A DNA stretch of 64,000 bases from Sphingobacteriales bacterium (GTDB lineage: Bacteria > Bacteroidota > Bacteroidia > Chitinophagales > Chitinophagaceae), in contig RXJG01000004.1 of assembly GCA_003963365.1 (NCBI GenBank), forward strand, positions 474,009-538,008. Reading direction: 5' to 3'. Made by a program: the position numbers and the translations under genes. The notes under the pieces were generated by a model that saw only the letters and a program-made list of their open reading frames with translations, had not been told where the DNA came from and made no database searches. This document shows, piece after piece, positions 15,737 to 26,649 of the stretch (the first letter of the stretch is position 1; every line of letters starts with the position of its first letter).

Positions 15737-17251
15737 TTGCGCAGGAAAGTTTTAATACTCATAGCTGTTGCCTCTGTCATTCGTTGCTTTATAGCAGCCA
15801 CTACAGAACTTGGTAATGATGAAGTATATTACTGGACATATGCACTTGACCTGCAATGGAATTATTTTGATCATCCTCCCGGTGTGGCAGTTCTTATCCG
15901 GTTGTCAACAATAAATCTTTTACTGAATAATGAACTATTCATCAGGCTGGGTGCCATTATTTGTGCCGCCAGTAATACCTGGCTGATATTTTTAACCGCA
16001 AAAAAAATTAAAAACGAAAAAGCAGGATATTATGCAGCACTCCTGTTTACTGCTTCTGTTTACTGCAGCCTTATTGCCGGTACATTTATATTACCTGATT
16101 CACCGCAGTTATTTTTTTGGCTACTTTCCTTAAATACAGCGGTTGATGTATTTAATACACATGAAATAACTGACCGCAAAAGAAAAAAGATGATTGTGTT
16201 TGGATTGGTGGCCGGTATAGCAATTCTTTGTAAAATTCATGCTATATTCTTATGGGTGGGTTTAGGTATGTATATCCTGTTCCTTAACCGTAACTGGCTT
16301 AAAGAATCTGCTTTTTACCTTGCCCTGTTATTAACAACACTTTGCCTGTTTCCCATTTTTATCTGGAACATGGATAATAATTTCATCACCTATACTTATC
16401 ATAGTAACCGGGTTAATCAGCTGGGCTCGTATATTAACTGGAATAGCTTGCTGACTGAATTAACCGGCGAAATTTTGTATAATAACCCGGTTAACTTTTT
16501 TATCTGCCTCGCCGCATTAGCCGCATTGTTTTTCGGGAAAAACTTTTTAACCAGGCAAAAAGCGCTGCTCCTGCTTTTCTTTTCGTTACCCTTAATAACA
16601 GTGGTAATATTTATTTCCCTGTTCAGGGATACATTGCCTCATTGGACAGGCCCGGCTTATACAGGTATGTTACTTATAGCTGCTGCCTGGATGGCGGAAA
16701 AGAAATACGCCTTAAGATTATTATTAGCTGCTAATGGTTTATTGTTAACAGCAATTATAAGCGGGTGGTGGCTTATTAATTTCTATCCGGGTACTTTGGG
16801 AAACAAAACAAAAGAAAAATTTGGTGATGGAGATTTTACGCTGGATATGTATGGATGGAAAAATTTTGCCCGGCAGTTCATGACTTTTTATAAAAGTGAT
16901 CAGCAGCAGGGAAATACCAAACCCGGTGCTTTTATTATAAGCGATAAATGGTTCCCGGCTTCGCATATTGATCACTACCTGGCATATCCCAATCATATTA
17001 ATTTTCTTTGTGTGGGAGAGTTGAATGATATCCACAACTATTACTGGCTGAATAATCAGCGGAAACAATTATACAAGGGATGTGATGCCTATTTTATCAC
17101 TACTTCCAATAATTATCATTCACCCTCTCCTCAGCTGATCAGCCAGTTTACTACGGTCGATCAACCTGAAATCATTATTCAAACCCGATCGGGAATACCG
17201 GTACGTTATTTTTATGTATACGGCCTCAAAGGCTATCGCTTCAAAAATTAA
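15737..17251 (+). CDS. GT39-like (ArnT/PMT-type) membrane glycosyltransferase
   Basis: A 504-residue multi-pass membrane protein. The N-terminal loop has the GT-C signature E-L-G-N-D-E-V-Y-Y-W-T-Y with acidic catalytic residues, followed by W-N-Y-F-D-H-P-P-G, the P-P-G motif typical of ArnT-like enzymes. About ten hydrophobic segments follow and a periplasmic C-terminal domain begins near residue 350. Such enzymes move sugars from polyprenyl-phosphate donors to lipid A, lipids or proteins. It starts at TTG; no better start is available after the GtrA stop. With PAP2 and GtrA it forms a putative envelope-glycosylation operon. Confidence 0.85.
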   Translation: MRRKVLILIAVASVIRCFIAATTELGNDEVYYWTYALDLQWNYFDHPPGVAVLIRLSTINLLLNNELFIRLGAIICAASNTWLIFLTAKKIKNEKAGYYAALLFTASVYCSLIAGTFILPDSPQLFFWLLSLNTAVDVFNTHEITDRKRKKMIVFGLVAGIAILCKIHAIFLWVGLGMYILFLNRNWLKESAFYLALLLTTLCLFPIFIWNMDNNFITYTYHSNRVNQLGSYINWNSLLTELTGEILYNNPVNFFICLAALAALFFGKNFLTRQKALLLLFFSLPLITVVIFISLFRDTLPHWTGPAYTGMLLIAAAWMAEKKYALRLLLAANGLLLTAIISGWWLINFYPGTLGNKTKEKFGDGDFTLDMYGWKNFARQFMTFYKSDQQQGNTKPGAFIISDKWFPASHIDHYLAYPNHINFLCVGELNDIHNYYWLNNQRKQLYKGCDAYFITTSNNYHSPSPQLISQFTTVDQPEIIIQTRSGIPVRYFYVYGLKGYRFKN

Positions 17252-17312
17252 TAATTGCTTAATACTGGCACAGAAAATCAGCGGCAACTTCGTATAAATT
17301 TTACCTGCATAA

Positions 17313-18650
17313 ATGTCCGCTCATTTATTTGGCAACGATTTTTTATGGGGCGTAGCTATTGCAGCTGCACAAAATGAAGGAGCATACGATGCCGACAGCC
17401 GGGGACTTTCCATTTGGGATGTTTTTGCCAAACGTTCGGGTAAAATTAAAAATAATGCAACCCCTTATGAAGCCTGCAATTTTTATTACCGGTATAAAGA
17501 TGACCTTAGGCTTACCAAAGCGTTAGGGTTTACCGTATTTCGTTTTTCTTTTTCGTGGAGCCGCATTTTTCCAGGTGGTGTTGGTAAAGCTAACCGGGAG
17601 GGGGTAGCTTTTTATCACCATGTAATTGATGAATGTTTATCGTTGGGATTAATTCCGTTTGTTACACTCTATCACTGGGACCTGCCCCATGAATTACAAA
17701 AAGAAGGCGGTTGGGCAAGTGTGCAAATGCAAAAATGGTTTCATCATTATGTAAGTTTTTGTGCAAAGGAATATGGAGCAAAAGTTAAAAACTGGATTAT
17801 TCTCAACGAACCAATGGGCTTTGTTTCGTTAGGCTACATGCTGGGTAAGCATGCACCGGGTAAAACAGGTATTGATACCTTTTTTCCCGCCATACATAAT
17901 GCTGTAATAGCACAGGCTGCCGGAGGACATATTATTCGTAAACTGGTAAGTAATGCTAATATTGGTACAACTTTTTCCTGCAGCGAAGTATTGCCTTATA
18001 CTTCCAAACCGGAAGATATTAAAGCGGCTAACCGGATGGATCTTTTACTTAACCGCCTTTTTATTGAACCGGCCCTGGGTATGAATTATCCTTATGATGA
18101 TTTTCCTTTAATGGATAAACTATACATGCACAGTAAAGCCTGGAAGTACACGCAGCAGATGAAATTTGATTTTGATTTTATCGGTATCCAGAATTATTTC
18201 CCGCTGGTTATAAAATATAATTCGTTAATACCTTATGTACAGGCATCAGAGGTAACAGCACCGGCAAGAAAAGTTGCGCATACGGCCATGAAGTGGGAAA
18301 TCAACCCCGAGAGTTTCTACCGGGTACTAAAACGTTTCTGGAATTATGAAGGTGTTCACAATATTATTGTTACAGAAAACGGGGCGGCCTTTAAAGATGT
18401 ATTGGTAAATGGGGTAATTAATGATACCGCAAGGATTAATTATTTTAAAGGTTATCTGAAACAACTGCTAAAAGCCAAACAGGAAGGAGTAAATATCAGT
18501 GGGTACTTTGTGTGGACACTGATGGATAATTTTGAATGGGCCGAAGGATACAACCCTAAATTTGGTATTGTACACGTAAATTTCAAAACTCAGCAGCGGA
18601 TCATTAAAAACTCCGGGTACTGGTGGAAGAATTTTTTAAAACCTTCTTAA
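17313..18650 (+). CDS. Glycoside hydrolase family 1 beta-glucosidase-like enzyme
   Basis: A 445-residue GH1 barrel. The acid/base glutamate is E166 in I-L-N-E-P-M-G and the nucleophile is E356 in V-T-E-N-G-A-A. Further family blocks are F-L-W-G-V-A near the start (where most members have F-x-W-G-x-A-T), H-W-D-L-P at 121 and W-A-E-G-Y near the end. There is no signal peptide, so it is probably cytoplasmic. The substrate is likely a beta-glucoside or beta-galactoside; GH1 members are too diverse to say more. It follows the glycosyltransferase by 61 bp on the same strand. Confidence 0.92.
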   Translation: MSAHLFGNDFLWGVAIAAAQNEGAYDADSRGLSIWDVFAKRSGKIKNNATPYEACNFYYRYKDDLRLTKALGFTVFRFSFSWSRIFPGGVGKANREGVAFYHHVIDECLSLGLIPFVTLYHWDLPHELQKEGGWASVQMQKWFHHYVSFCAKEYGAKVKNWIILNEPMGFVSLGYMLGKHAPGKTGIDTFFPAIHNAVIAQAAGGHIIRKLVSNANIGTTFSCSEVLPYTSKPEDIKAANRMDLLLNRLFIEPALGMNYPYDDFPLMDKLYMHSKAWKYTQQMKFDFDFIGIQNYFPLVIKYNSLIPYVQASEVTAPARKVAHTAMKWEINPESFYRVLKRFWNYEGVHNIIVTENGAAFKDVLVNGVINDTARINYFKGYLKQLLKAKQEGVNISGYFVWTLMDNFEWAEGYNPKFGIVHVNFKTQQRIIKNSGYWWKNFLKPS

Positions 18651-18659
18651 TAAGAACAC

Positions 18660-18995
18660 TTAATTAAAATGCTGTAAAAAATCCTGGCTGTCCCATTCTT
18701 CTCTTTCCTCTATCCAGTTACAGGTATGATTTTTTATAGAAGATATAATACCCCAGGCCAGGGTATGAAATTTAATTTCGTCCACATTTTTCTTTTCACC
18801 CAATTTTCCTACTAAACCTATTATTTTACCATTGGAAAGATGAAGTTTGTCTTTAATTACTTTGCCAACTGTTTTACCGTTGGAAAAAACACAATTCCCC
18901 AGCATTACGCCAATTACTTCTTCATCAAGGGAGAGAATCATGTTGCTGTGTAAATATGCTACGTTAGTATTAGTCTTGTCTGTAATTGCCTGCAT
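18660..18995 (-). CDS. Hypothetical protein with a short internal duplication (111 aa)
   Basis: A soluble 111-residue protein of no recognised family. Two similar beta-strand-like units occur in tandem around residues 36-60: F-S-N-G-K-T-V-G-K-V and L-S-N-G-K-I-I-G-L-V, each preceded by a hydrophobic strand. This suggests a small beta-roll or PRC-barrel-like core. The C-terminal part is helical, with many acidic and tryptophan residues (W-I-E-E-R-E-E-W-D). It converges on the GH1 gene with 9 bp between stops. Function unknown. Confidence 0.6.
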   Translation of the reverse strand: MQAITDKTNTNVAYLHSNMILSLDEEVIGVMLGNCVFSNGKTVGKVIKDKLHLSNGKIIGLVGKLGEKKNVDEIKFHTLAWGIISSIKNHTCNWIEEREEWDSQDFLQHFN

Positions 18996-19103
18996 AAATT
19001 GACATTTAGGATAAATTCAACCTACAAAACTTATATTAAGCCTGTATTAATTTTATGTAAAGTTTTGGGCGAAGAACAGAAATGTGAATAACCGGCGGGT
19101 TAA

Positions 19104-20156
19104 CTATTTCTCTTTTGCATCCAGCGTAAACCCAAAGGTGGTACCCACATCCTGTTTACTGCGTACATGAATATTATGCCCATGCGCTTCAATAATATGT
19201 TTGCAAATGGCAAGTCCCAGTCCACTGCCACCTTCTTTACGGCTGCGGGCTAAATCAGTACGATAAAAACGTTCAAATATGCGGGGTAAATGTTCTTCAG
19301 CAATACCATGGCCATCATCACTTATCTCAATTAAAACTCTCTCCCCATCCAGCCGGTAAATACTGGCTTCTATTTCTCCGCCGCTCTTACCGTATTTGAT
19401 CGAGTTATGTATTAGATTGATCAGTACCTGTCTTATTTTTTCTTTATCAGCATAAACGGTTACGGGGGGCGATTCACATCCTTTTTTGAAAATGGTATAA
19501 ATATGTGCTTTTGCTGCTTTGAGCGAAAGCGATTCATACACTTCGCTGATAAGATCCTGGATAATAAATTCCGTTTTATGCAAGGGTTGACTGCCAGTCT
19601 CTAATTTAGATATCTCATCCAGGTCGCCCACCAAATTTGCTAACCGTTCAATATTGCGGGAAGCGTTTTCTAAAAACTTTTTGTTTACTTCGGGATTGTT
19701 TAAAGCGCCGTTTAATAACGTATCTACATAACCTTGTATAGCGAAGATGGGCGTTTTAAACTCATGCGAAAGGTTTTGCAAAAACTCTCTCCTGAACTGT
19801 TCATTTTGTTTTAAAGATTCAATCTCCTCTTTGCGTTGTGCGGCCCATTTCTCCACATCTTCCCTTACCTCATCAATTCCTTTTTGGGGTAAAATGTTTT
19901 TGTAATAAAACTCCTCCCGTTTGCTGGCCTTGGTTTGATAAATGAATTTGTAAATGAGTTTTATTTTCCGGTAAATGAACCGTTGAAGAAAATACCGGAT
20001 TAAAAAATAGCTGATAACAAATAATGTTATAAAACTGATGGAGGAAATGATCCAATTATGGATAAAAATAAAATCGGCTAATCCGGCAATAATTGAAATT
20101 GCCAAAGCTGTAATGGCAGCTACCTGGTTAGGAGAAAGATTTTTGAAATTAAACAT
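19104..20156 (-). CDS. PhoR-like membrane sensor histidine kinase
   Basis: A 350-residue kinase. Two transmembrane helices (about 12-32 and 36-58) have almost no periplasmic loop between them, so it probably senses membrane or partner signals. A coiled linker (80-120) is followed by the H-box N-L-S-H131-E-F-K-T-P with the phospho-accepting histidine, then the ATPase domain with N-box I-N-L-I-H-N-S-I-K-Y, G1 E-I-S-D-D-G-H-G-I, F-box R-I-F-E-R-F-Y-R-T-D and G2 G-S-G-L-G-L-A-I. No PAS or HAMP domain is evident. The response regulator gene is 94 bp upstream on the same strand, so both are one two-component system. Confidence 0.9.
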   Translation of the reverse strand: MFNFKNLSPNQVAAITALAISIIAGLADFIFIHNWIISSISFITLFVISYFLIRYFLQRFIYRKIKLIYKFIYQTKASKREEFYYKNILPQKGIDEVREDVEKWAAQRKEEIESLKQNEQFRREFLQNLSHEFKTPIFAIQGYVDTLLNGALNNPEVNKKFLENASRNIERLANLVGDLDEISKLETGSQPLHKTEFIIQDLISEVYESLSLKAAKAHIYTIFKKGCESPPVTVYADKEKIRQVLINLIHNSIKYGKSGGEIEASIYRLDGERVLIEISDDGHGIAEEHLPRIFERFYRTDLARSRKEGGSGLGLAICKHIIEAHGHNIHVRSKQDVGTTFGFTLDAKEK

Positions 20157-20217
20157 GATGTGTTAATAGTGAATGGTTCTCGTTCAAAGCCAGTGAATCA
20201 TCTTTTACAAAAATAAA

Positions 20218-20244
20218 ACTCCATGAACTATGAACCATGAACTT
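20218..20244. repeat. Short strand-biased repeat word between regulator and kinase genes
   Basis: The gap contains CCATGAACTATGAACCATGA and the next few bases, a tandem-like word of the same style as the ACTACAAACCACAAAC words upstream of leuS and inside the M23 peptidase gene. See the finding on dispersed words. Confidence 0.4.
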
Positions 20245-20250
20245 TGGGGA

Positions 20251-20931
20251 TCAGAGCTCAAATTTATACCCCACACCTTTTACAGTAGTAATACAATCGC
20301 TTTCTAATTTCTGGCGAATTTTGCGTATATGAACATCAATGGTGCGGTCACCCACAATTACATCCTGTCCCCATACCTGGTTTAAAATTTCATTACGAAG
20401 GAAAACCCTTCCCGGGCGGGAAGCAAGTAAAGCCAGTAATTCAAATTCTTTTTTAGCAAGAATGATTTCTTTTCCTTTAAACGTGATGATATACCGCTCA
20501 CGATCAATCACCATTTCACCAATTTTAATGATCTTTTCATCTCCATTGCGGCTGGTGCGGCGAAACAGAGCATTCACCCGGCTTATTAAAACTTTAGGAC
20601 TGATGGGTTTGTTTACATAATCATCAGCGCCTTCTTCCAGGCCTTTTACCTGTGTGCTTTCATCACTTAAAGCCGTAAGGAATATAATAAGTGTTTCCCT
20701 GAATTCGGGAATTAAACGAAGAATTTTGCAAACATCAATGCCGTTCATTCCCGGCATCATAATATCCAGTATAATTAAATCGGGGTGGTATTGCTTGGCT
20801 TTATCCAACGCCTCGGTACCGTTTTTAGCAGTAATAACAGTATAACCTTCGTTAATGAGGTTGTAGTTCAAAATTTCCAAAATATCCGGTTCATCGTCGG
20901 CCACTAAAATCTTCTTTGTTTTATTTTCCAT
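20251..20931 (-). CDS. PhoB/OmpR-family response regulator
   Basis: A 226-residue DNA-binding regulator. The receiver domain (1-120) has the acidic pair D-D-E-P near residue 12, phospho-acceptor D56 in I-I-L-D-I-M-M-P-G and the conserved lysine in Y-V-N-K-P-I-S. The winged-helix effector (about 130-226) ends with V-G-D-R-T-I-D-V-H-I-R-K-I-R-Q-K-L and V-K-G-V-G-Y-K-F, typical of the PhoB/OmpR class. It is co-oriented with the PhoR-like kinase. The nearby phosphonate locus makes phosphate control an attractive idea, but no PhoB box was identified. Confidence 0.92.
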   Translation of the reverse strand: MENKTKKILVADDEPDILEILNYNLINEGYTVITAKNGTEALDKAKQYHPDLIILDIMMPGMNGIDVCKILRLIPEFRETLIIFLTALSDESTQVKGLEEGADDYVNKPISPKVLISRVNALFRRTSRNGDEKIIKIGEMVIDRERYIITFKGKEIILAKKEFELLALLASRPGRVFLRNEILNQVWGQDVIVGDRTIDVHIRKIRQKLESDCITTVKGVGYKFEL

Positions 20932-21087
20932 CTGTAAACTGTTAATGCAAATTTAAAGTTGTCATAACATTGGCCAAGAGATATGGTATTATTAAATTGT
21001 TAAGTGGAATTTTGCCGAAATCAATATCTGTATACAGCAAACAGGTGGCTGATATGCCTAATTTAAGCTGTTTCATTTCTTTGGTTG

Positions 21088-21095
21088 TATTTTTG
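21088..21095 (+). promoter_or_regulatory. -7 promoter box (TATTTTTG)
   Basis: TATTTTTG matches TAnnTTTG and lies 29 bp before the ATG of the 21125 gene. Confidence 0.45.
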
Positions 21096-21124
21096 TAAAA
21101 ACTTGCTCAGTAAGGAAGTACTTT

Positions 21125-23308
21125 ATGCAGAAAACGATACTAACACCATTTTTCATTTTGCTTGCTTTCACCTCCTATGCGGGGGGATTTGATACCACCA
21201 ACCTTGTAATACCGCCGGGGCGTATATACTTTCACGATAAAGTGGACAAGCAGCAAAAAGCTATTGATAAGCTGGATGGGAAAAAGGATAACCTGGTTAA
21301 TCTTACCAAAAACGATGACATCAATCTGCAAATAACAGATGCATTTATCCGGAAGATAGATGAACTGCAAAGAAATATTGAGCTGGATTCTGCTTTAAAA
21401 ACAAACAATGATAAGGTAAGATACCTTTCTTATTTAGATAAACTGTTGCTCGATTTTACCCTGCAATACCGGGCAGGAAGATTTCCGGCAACTATGGCCC
21501 CGCAATTAGTTTCTTTTTACACTGAGCTGATGAAAGAAAATATTAAGGGACAAAACATGGCGCCATTGGTTAACCAGATGCCATTTGAGGTGGGAACCAT
21601 ACTGGCGAATATCTTTTTCGATAATCCCGGTTATGCTTTGTCAAAAAAGATGCTCTATTTAAAAAACACTGTTCCGCATCCTGAAACAATCATTCCGGGT
21701 TTATTGCCTTATAAAAATGATGCAGATGCTGATAGTTTGCTGGAGCAGGCTTGTTTAAGGGTACCTTTTGAAATGATCCGCTATGCCCAGTCAATGGGAA
21801 CGCAGGAAGGATCCATTATTCGCAAAAGTACCAGCCCAAAAGTGAAGTTAATGGTTAAAATAGCTGACCTTAAATCGGGGCAAAAACTATTCCCCTTCTT
21901 TGATGACCTGCTTAATAACAAACAATCTTTTGAAGAAGTAGGTGCTTCGTTAAATGATGAAGTGAAATATTACCAGTTGCTGGTAAAAACAAAAATGAGT
22001 TATACCCAACGCCGGATGAAAAACGAAGAGCCCATTTTTTACAACTATTTAGAAGATATGCTGGAAAAAAAGGCCAAAGAAACACTGGTGAATGTGATGA
22101 ATGAATTACATGAAAAACCAGATGCCGTTCGTTTCAAATGCCTGGAGCCACTAACACCGCAGGAAATTTATTATGCCATTGTGCTGAGTGATGATATTAT
22201 TTATACATCTACATTCATCAATTCATACAAACGGATGATGAATAAACTTCCCGTAAGAAGGGGAGATTCCCTGCTGATGAGTGTAAAACTGGATCATTTT
22301 AAAAAGTTCATTAAAATGACGGCCTCTTACGATCAGCTCGATGATTTTTTGAATTCAATGGACAGTGCCAGCAGCCGTATGCTGATGAATGCTTTTGTAA
22401 GTAACCTCGAAAAAAATAATACACTGGAAGATGCCATGGATGTGGCTGATTCGTATGGTGGTATCAACAATGCGGACATTAAATACCTGATGCTGGATCG
22501 TATTCAAAAAAGTTTAGACCGGGCCAGGAAAGACAAGAATACAAAAGGCTCGGTTATTTATTCTATCATTCAAACTATTTTTAAATCAGCTTCCGATTCT
22601 ACCATCGATATTTCAGATAAACTTGGTATTCCCCCGGTTTATACCGTCAGCAACAGTTCTTTATCTGATACGGCAGGGAGAACGATCATGCAGGTATTCT
22701 TCTATGGCGATGATGATGGTAAAGCCTATTTCCCCAAATACATCAGTCTTTTCTCCAATAAAACCGAATGGAGTGTTACCGGCAATGAGGAATGGGTTAC
22801 CATCAAATCATTAAAAGGAAAACCTCTTTGGATTTATGTTAACCGTCCGCTGGATAATGACACTTACCAGGATTCAACAGCACAAGCTCATTTAGCTAAA
22901 TATTTAAAAGCAAATAATCTGAACCCAACCGTAGTGGTTCACCGTGGGCATAGTTACTGGGTTAAATATACAATTGATCAATTGCCCTCTTCGGGAAAGA
23001 TTGTAGTATTAGGTTCCTGCGGCGGGTATAAAAATATGAATGATATACTGGCACATTGTGAAGATGCGCATATTATTTCCTCCAAAGAAATTGGTGCCGG
23101 AGCGGTAAATGATATTATATTAAAAACACTCACTGAAAATATCAGGGCCGGTAAAAATGTGGAATGGCTCAATATGTGGAAGGGGCTGGCGGCACAATTT
23201 CCAACCGGGGAAAGTAAAGAACGTTTCAGCAACTATATACCGCCACATAAAAACTTAGGTGCTATTTTCTTAAAAGCATATAAAAAAGCGATGGGAGACA
23301 GCAATTAG
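21125..23308 (+). CDS. Large exported protein with a caspase-like C-terminal domain
   Basis: A 727-residue protein with a signal peptide (M-Q-K-T-I-L-T to S-Y-A-G-G), hence periplasmic or surface. Residues of about 30-560 are mostly helical, with no family I recognise. The C-terminal part carries a clan-CD-like pattern: a strand ending V-V-H606-R-G-H609-S-Y-W, then after about 23 residues a strand K-I-V-V-L-G-S-C632-G-G-Y, then A-H-I-I-S-S-K-E-I-G-A-G-A-V-N-D. His and Cys at the ends of parallel strands, followed by a substrate-pocket-like segment, recall caspase, gingipain and CHAT peptidases. Whether it is an active protease is unproven. It is followed 59 bp later by an ABC exporter gene. 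Confidence 0.7.
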   Translation: MQKTILTPFFILLAFTSYAGGFDTTNLVIPPGRIYFHDKVDKQQKAIDKLDGKKDNLVNLTKNDDINLQITDAFIRKIDELQRNIELDSALKTNNDKVRYLSYLDKLLLDFTLQYRAGRFPATMAPQLVSFYTELMKENIKGQNMAPLVNQMPFEVGTILANIFFDNPGYALSKKMLYLKNTVPHPETIIPGLLPYKNDADADSLLEQACLRVPFEMIRYAQSMGTQEGSIIRKSTSPKVKLMVKIADLKSGQKLFPFFDDLLNNKQSFEEVGASLNDEVKYYQLLVKTKMSYTQRRMKNEEPIFYNYLEDMLEKKAKETLVNVMNELHEKPDAVRFKCLEPLTPQEIYYAIVLSDDIIYTSTFINSYKRMMNKLPVRRGDSLLMSVKLDHFKKFIKMTASYDQLDDFLNSMDSASSRMLMNAFVSNLEKNNTLEDAMDVADSYGGINNADIKYLMLDRIQKSLDRARKDKNTKGSVIYSIIQTIFKSASDSTIDISDKLGIPPVYTVSNSSLSDTAGRTIMQVFFYGDDDGKAYFPKYISLFSNKTEWSVTGNEEWVTIKSLKGKPLWIYVNRPLDNDTYQDSTAQAHLAKYLKANNLNPTVVVHRGHSYWVKYTIDQLPSSGKIVVLGSCGGYKNMNDILAHCEDAHIISSKEIGAGAVNDIILKTLTENIRAGKNVEWLNMWKGLAAQFPTGESKERFSNYIPPHKNLGAIFLKAYKKAMGDSN

Positions 23309-23341
23309 GGATGGAAGGTTTTTCATTCATGGCTACTGTGC

Positions 23342-23349
23342 TACATTTG
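23342..23349 (+). promoter_or_regulatory. -7 promoter box (TACATTTG)
   Basis: TACATTTG matches TAnnTTTG and lies 18 bp before the GTG start of the ABC exporter gene. Confidence 0.45.
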
Positions 23350-23367
23350 CAGCATATTTTTTAAGAC

Positions 23368-25155
23368 GTGGGGACAGGAAAGAAAAAATTATTTGATTTT
23401 AGTTTGCTGAAAAGAGTTTTTCAGTTTGCAGCACCGTACAAGACGAAATTTTATATTTCCATAACGCTGGCTATTGTGCTGGCGGTGATTACACCTGTGC
23501 GTCCTTTCCTGATTCAGAAAACAGTAAATGAATACATACAACATAGTATGGCCGATATGTTACTGCAAATAACGTTCTGGCAAATACTGTTGATTATAAT
23601 CGAAACTATTCTTCGCTTTTATTTCACTTTTGTTACAGCCTGGCTGGGACAAACAGTAGTGAAAGACATGCGGGTGAAAGTATATAATAAAATACTCGGT
23701 TTAAATCTTTCCCAGTTTGATAAAACACCAATCGGTACGCTTACTACCAGAACCATTAATGATATAGAAACCATCAATGATATTTTTGCAGAAGGATTGA
23801 TACCGATCCTCGCCGATTTACTTTCTATCATTGCCATCCTCTTCTCCATGTTCTGGATTAGCTGGAAACTCACCTTAATTTGTTTAATTCCTTTTCCTAT
23901 ACTCATCATTGCTACGTATTACTTTAAAGAAAGTGTAAACAAGTCTTTTCACCGGGTTCGCAATGCAGTGGCCAGTTTAAATGCTTTTGTACAGGAGCAT
24001 ATTACCGGTATGCAGATTGTGCAGGCATTTGCAGCAGAGGACAGGGAATTTGAAAAGTTTAAAAAAATAAACAAAGAACACCGTAATGCCAATATCAAAG
24101 CCATCTTTGCCTATTCTGTTTTCTTTCCTATTGTAGAAATTATCCTGGCTTTATCGTTAGGCTTGCTGGTTTGGTTCGGGGCTCACCAGGCATTGCGTTT
24201 ACCGGAAAATGAAGGAAAAGAAATAGTGGGCGTGGTGATTGGTTTTATGTTATTGCTGAACATGCTTTTTCGCCCATTGCGGGTGATTGCAGATAAATTT
24301 AATGTACTGCAAATGGGAATGGTAGCCAGTGAAAGAGTGTTTAAAGTATTAGACAATGAAGATTTTATTCCACCCTCGGCAGTTGACGCTTATGCACCAA
24401 CCGGGCATATTAAAGGAAAGGTGGAATTTGACCATGTTTCTTTTGCTTATATAGAAGAGAATTATGTACTGAAAGATATTTCCTTCACTATTAATCCGGG
24501 TGAAACATTTGCCTTGGTTGGTCATACGGGCAGTGGTAAAACTTCCATCATCAGTTTACTAAACAGGTTGTATCATATACAAAAGGGCACCATTAAAATT
24601 GATGATGTAAATATTGAAAACTATCAATTAGATGCATTACGCAGTAAGATAGGCGTAGTGCTGCAGGATGTGTTTTTATTTTCCGGCTCGGTGATGGATA
24701 ATGTAACGCTTCGTAATCCCGGGATAACCAAAGAACAGGTGATTGAAGCCGCCAAACTCATCGGTATGCATGATTTTATTATGCAGTTGCCCGGTGGCTA
24801 CGATTATAATGTAATGGAAAGGGGCGCCACCTTGTCCATGGGGCAACGGCAGTTACTTTCTTTCATCCGCACATTATTATACGACCCATCCATATTAATA
24901 TTGGATGAAGCCACTTCCTCTATCGATACCGAAAGTGAGCAGCTCATTCAAAAAGCGATTGATACCTTGATTGCAGGCAGAACTTCTATTGTCATTGCTC
25001 ATCGCCTTTCTACCATTCGCAAGGCTGACAAAATATTAGTGTTGGATAAAGGCGAAATAAAAGAACTTGGTTCACACGAAGAATTACTGGCTCAGCAAGG
25101 ATATTATTATAAGCTGCATCAAATGCAGTTTGAAAAACAACAAAAAGTAGCCTGA
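23368..25155 (+). CDS. MsbA-like ABC exporter (fused membrane and ATPase domains)
   Basis: A 595-residue half-transporter. Six transmembrane helices lie in residues 20-310, followed by the nucleotide-binding domain: Walker A G-H-T-G-S-G-K-T-S, signature L-S-M-G-Q-R-Q (M replaces the usual G of LSGGQ), Walker B I-L-I-L-D-E-A-T-S-S and switch histidine I-A-H-R-L-S. The family exports lipids, lipid A precursors or drugs. The start is GTG, giving M-G-T-G-K-K-K-L-F; no ATG is available nearby and a -7 box lies just upstream. It probably functions as a homodimer. Confidence 0.9.
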   Translation: MGTGKKKLFDFSLLKRVFQFAAPYKTKFYISITLAIVLAVITPVRPFLIQKTVNEYIQHSMADMLLQITFWQILLIIIETILRFYFTFVTAWLGQTVVKDMRVKVYNKILGLNLSQFDKTPIGTLTTRTINDIETINDIFAEGLIPILADLLSIIAILFSMFWISWKLTLICLIPFPILIIATYYFKESVNKSFHRVRNAVASLNAFVQEHITGMQIVQAFAAEDREFEKFKKINKEHRNANIKAIFAYSVFFPIVEIILALSLGLLVWFGAHQALRLPENEGKEIVGVVIGFMLLLNMLFRPLRVIADKFNVLQMGMVASERVFKVLDNEDFIPPSAVDAYAPTGHIKGKVEFDHVSFAYIEENYVLKDISFTINPGETFALVGHTGSGKTSIISLLNRLYHIQKGTIKIDDVNIENYQLDALRSKIGVVLQDVFLFSGSVMDNVTLRNPGITKEQVIEAAKLIGMHDFIMQLPGGYDYNVMERGATLSMGQRQLLSFIRTLLYDPSILILDEATSSIDTESEQLIQKAIDTLIAGRTSIVIAHRLSTIRKADKILVLDKGEIKELGSHEELLAQQGYYYKLHQMQFEKQQKVA

Positions 25156-25208
25156 AACTTTGTTCCTACTTTTTCTATCTGCTTTTCGGTTTTTCACCCC
25201 TCCGTCCT

Positions 25209-25216
25209 TATCTTTG
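25209..25216 (+). promoter_or_regulatory. Consensus -7 promoter (TATCTTTG) of the atp operon
   Basis: TATCTTTG is a perfect TAnnTTTG box 20 bp before the atpB ATG. No further box this good is seen before atpE or atpF, so it is probably the main atp promoter. Confidence 0.6.
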
Positions 25217-25236
25217 CGCCAAATTTTAAGAAAAGT

Positions 25237-26633
<1,397 letters not shown>

Positions 26634-26649
26634 TCGTTGCAAAGGTTTT

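Noticed and set aside
19104-20931. PhoB box in front of susC
   Set aside because: No convincing pair of direct repeats could be seen in 850-1040, so regulation by the two-component system remains only a suggestion.
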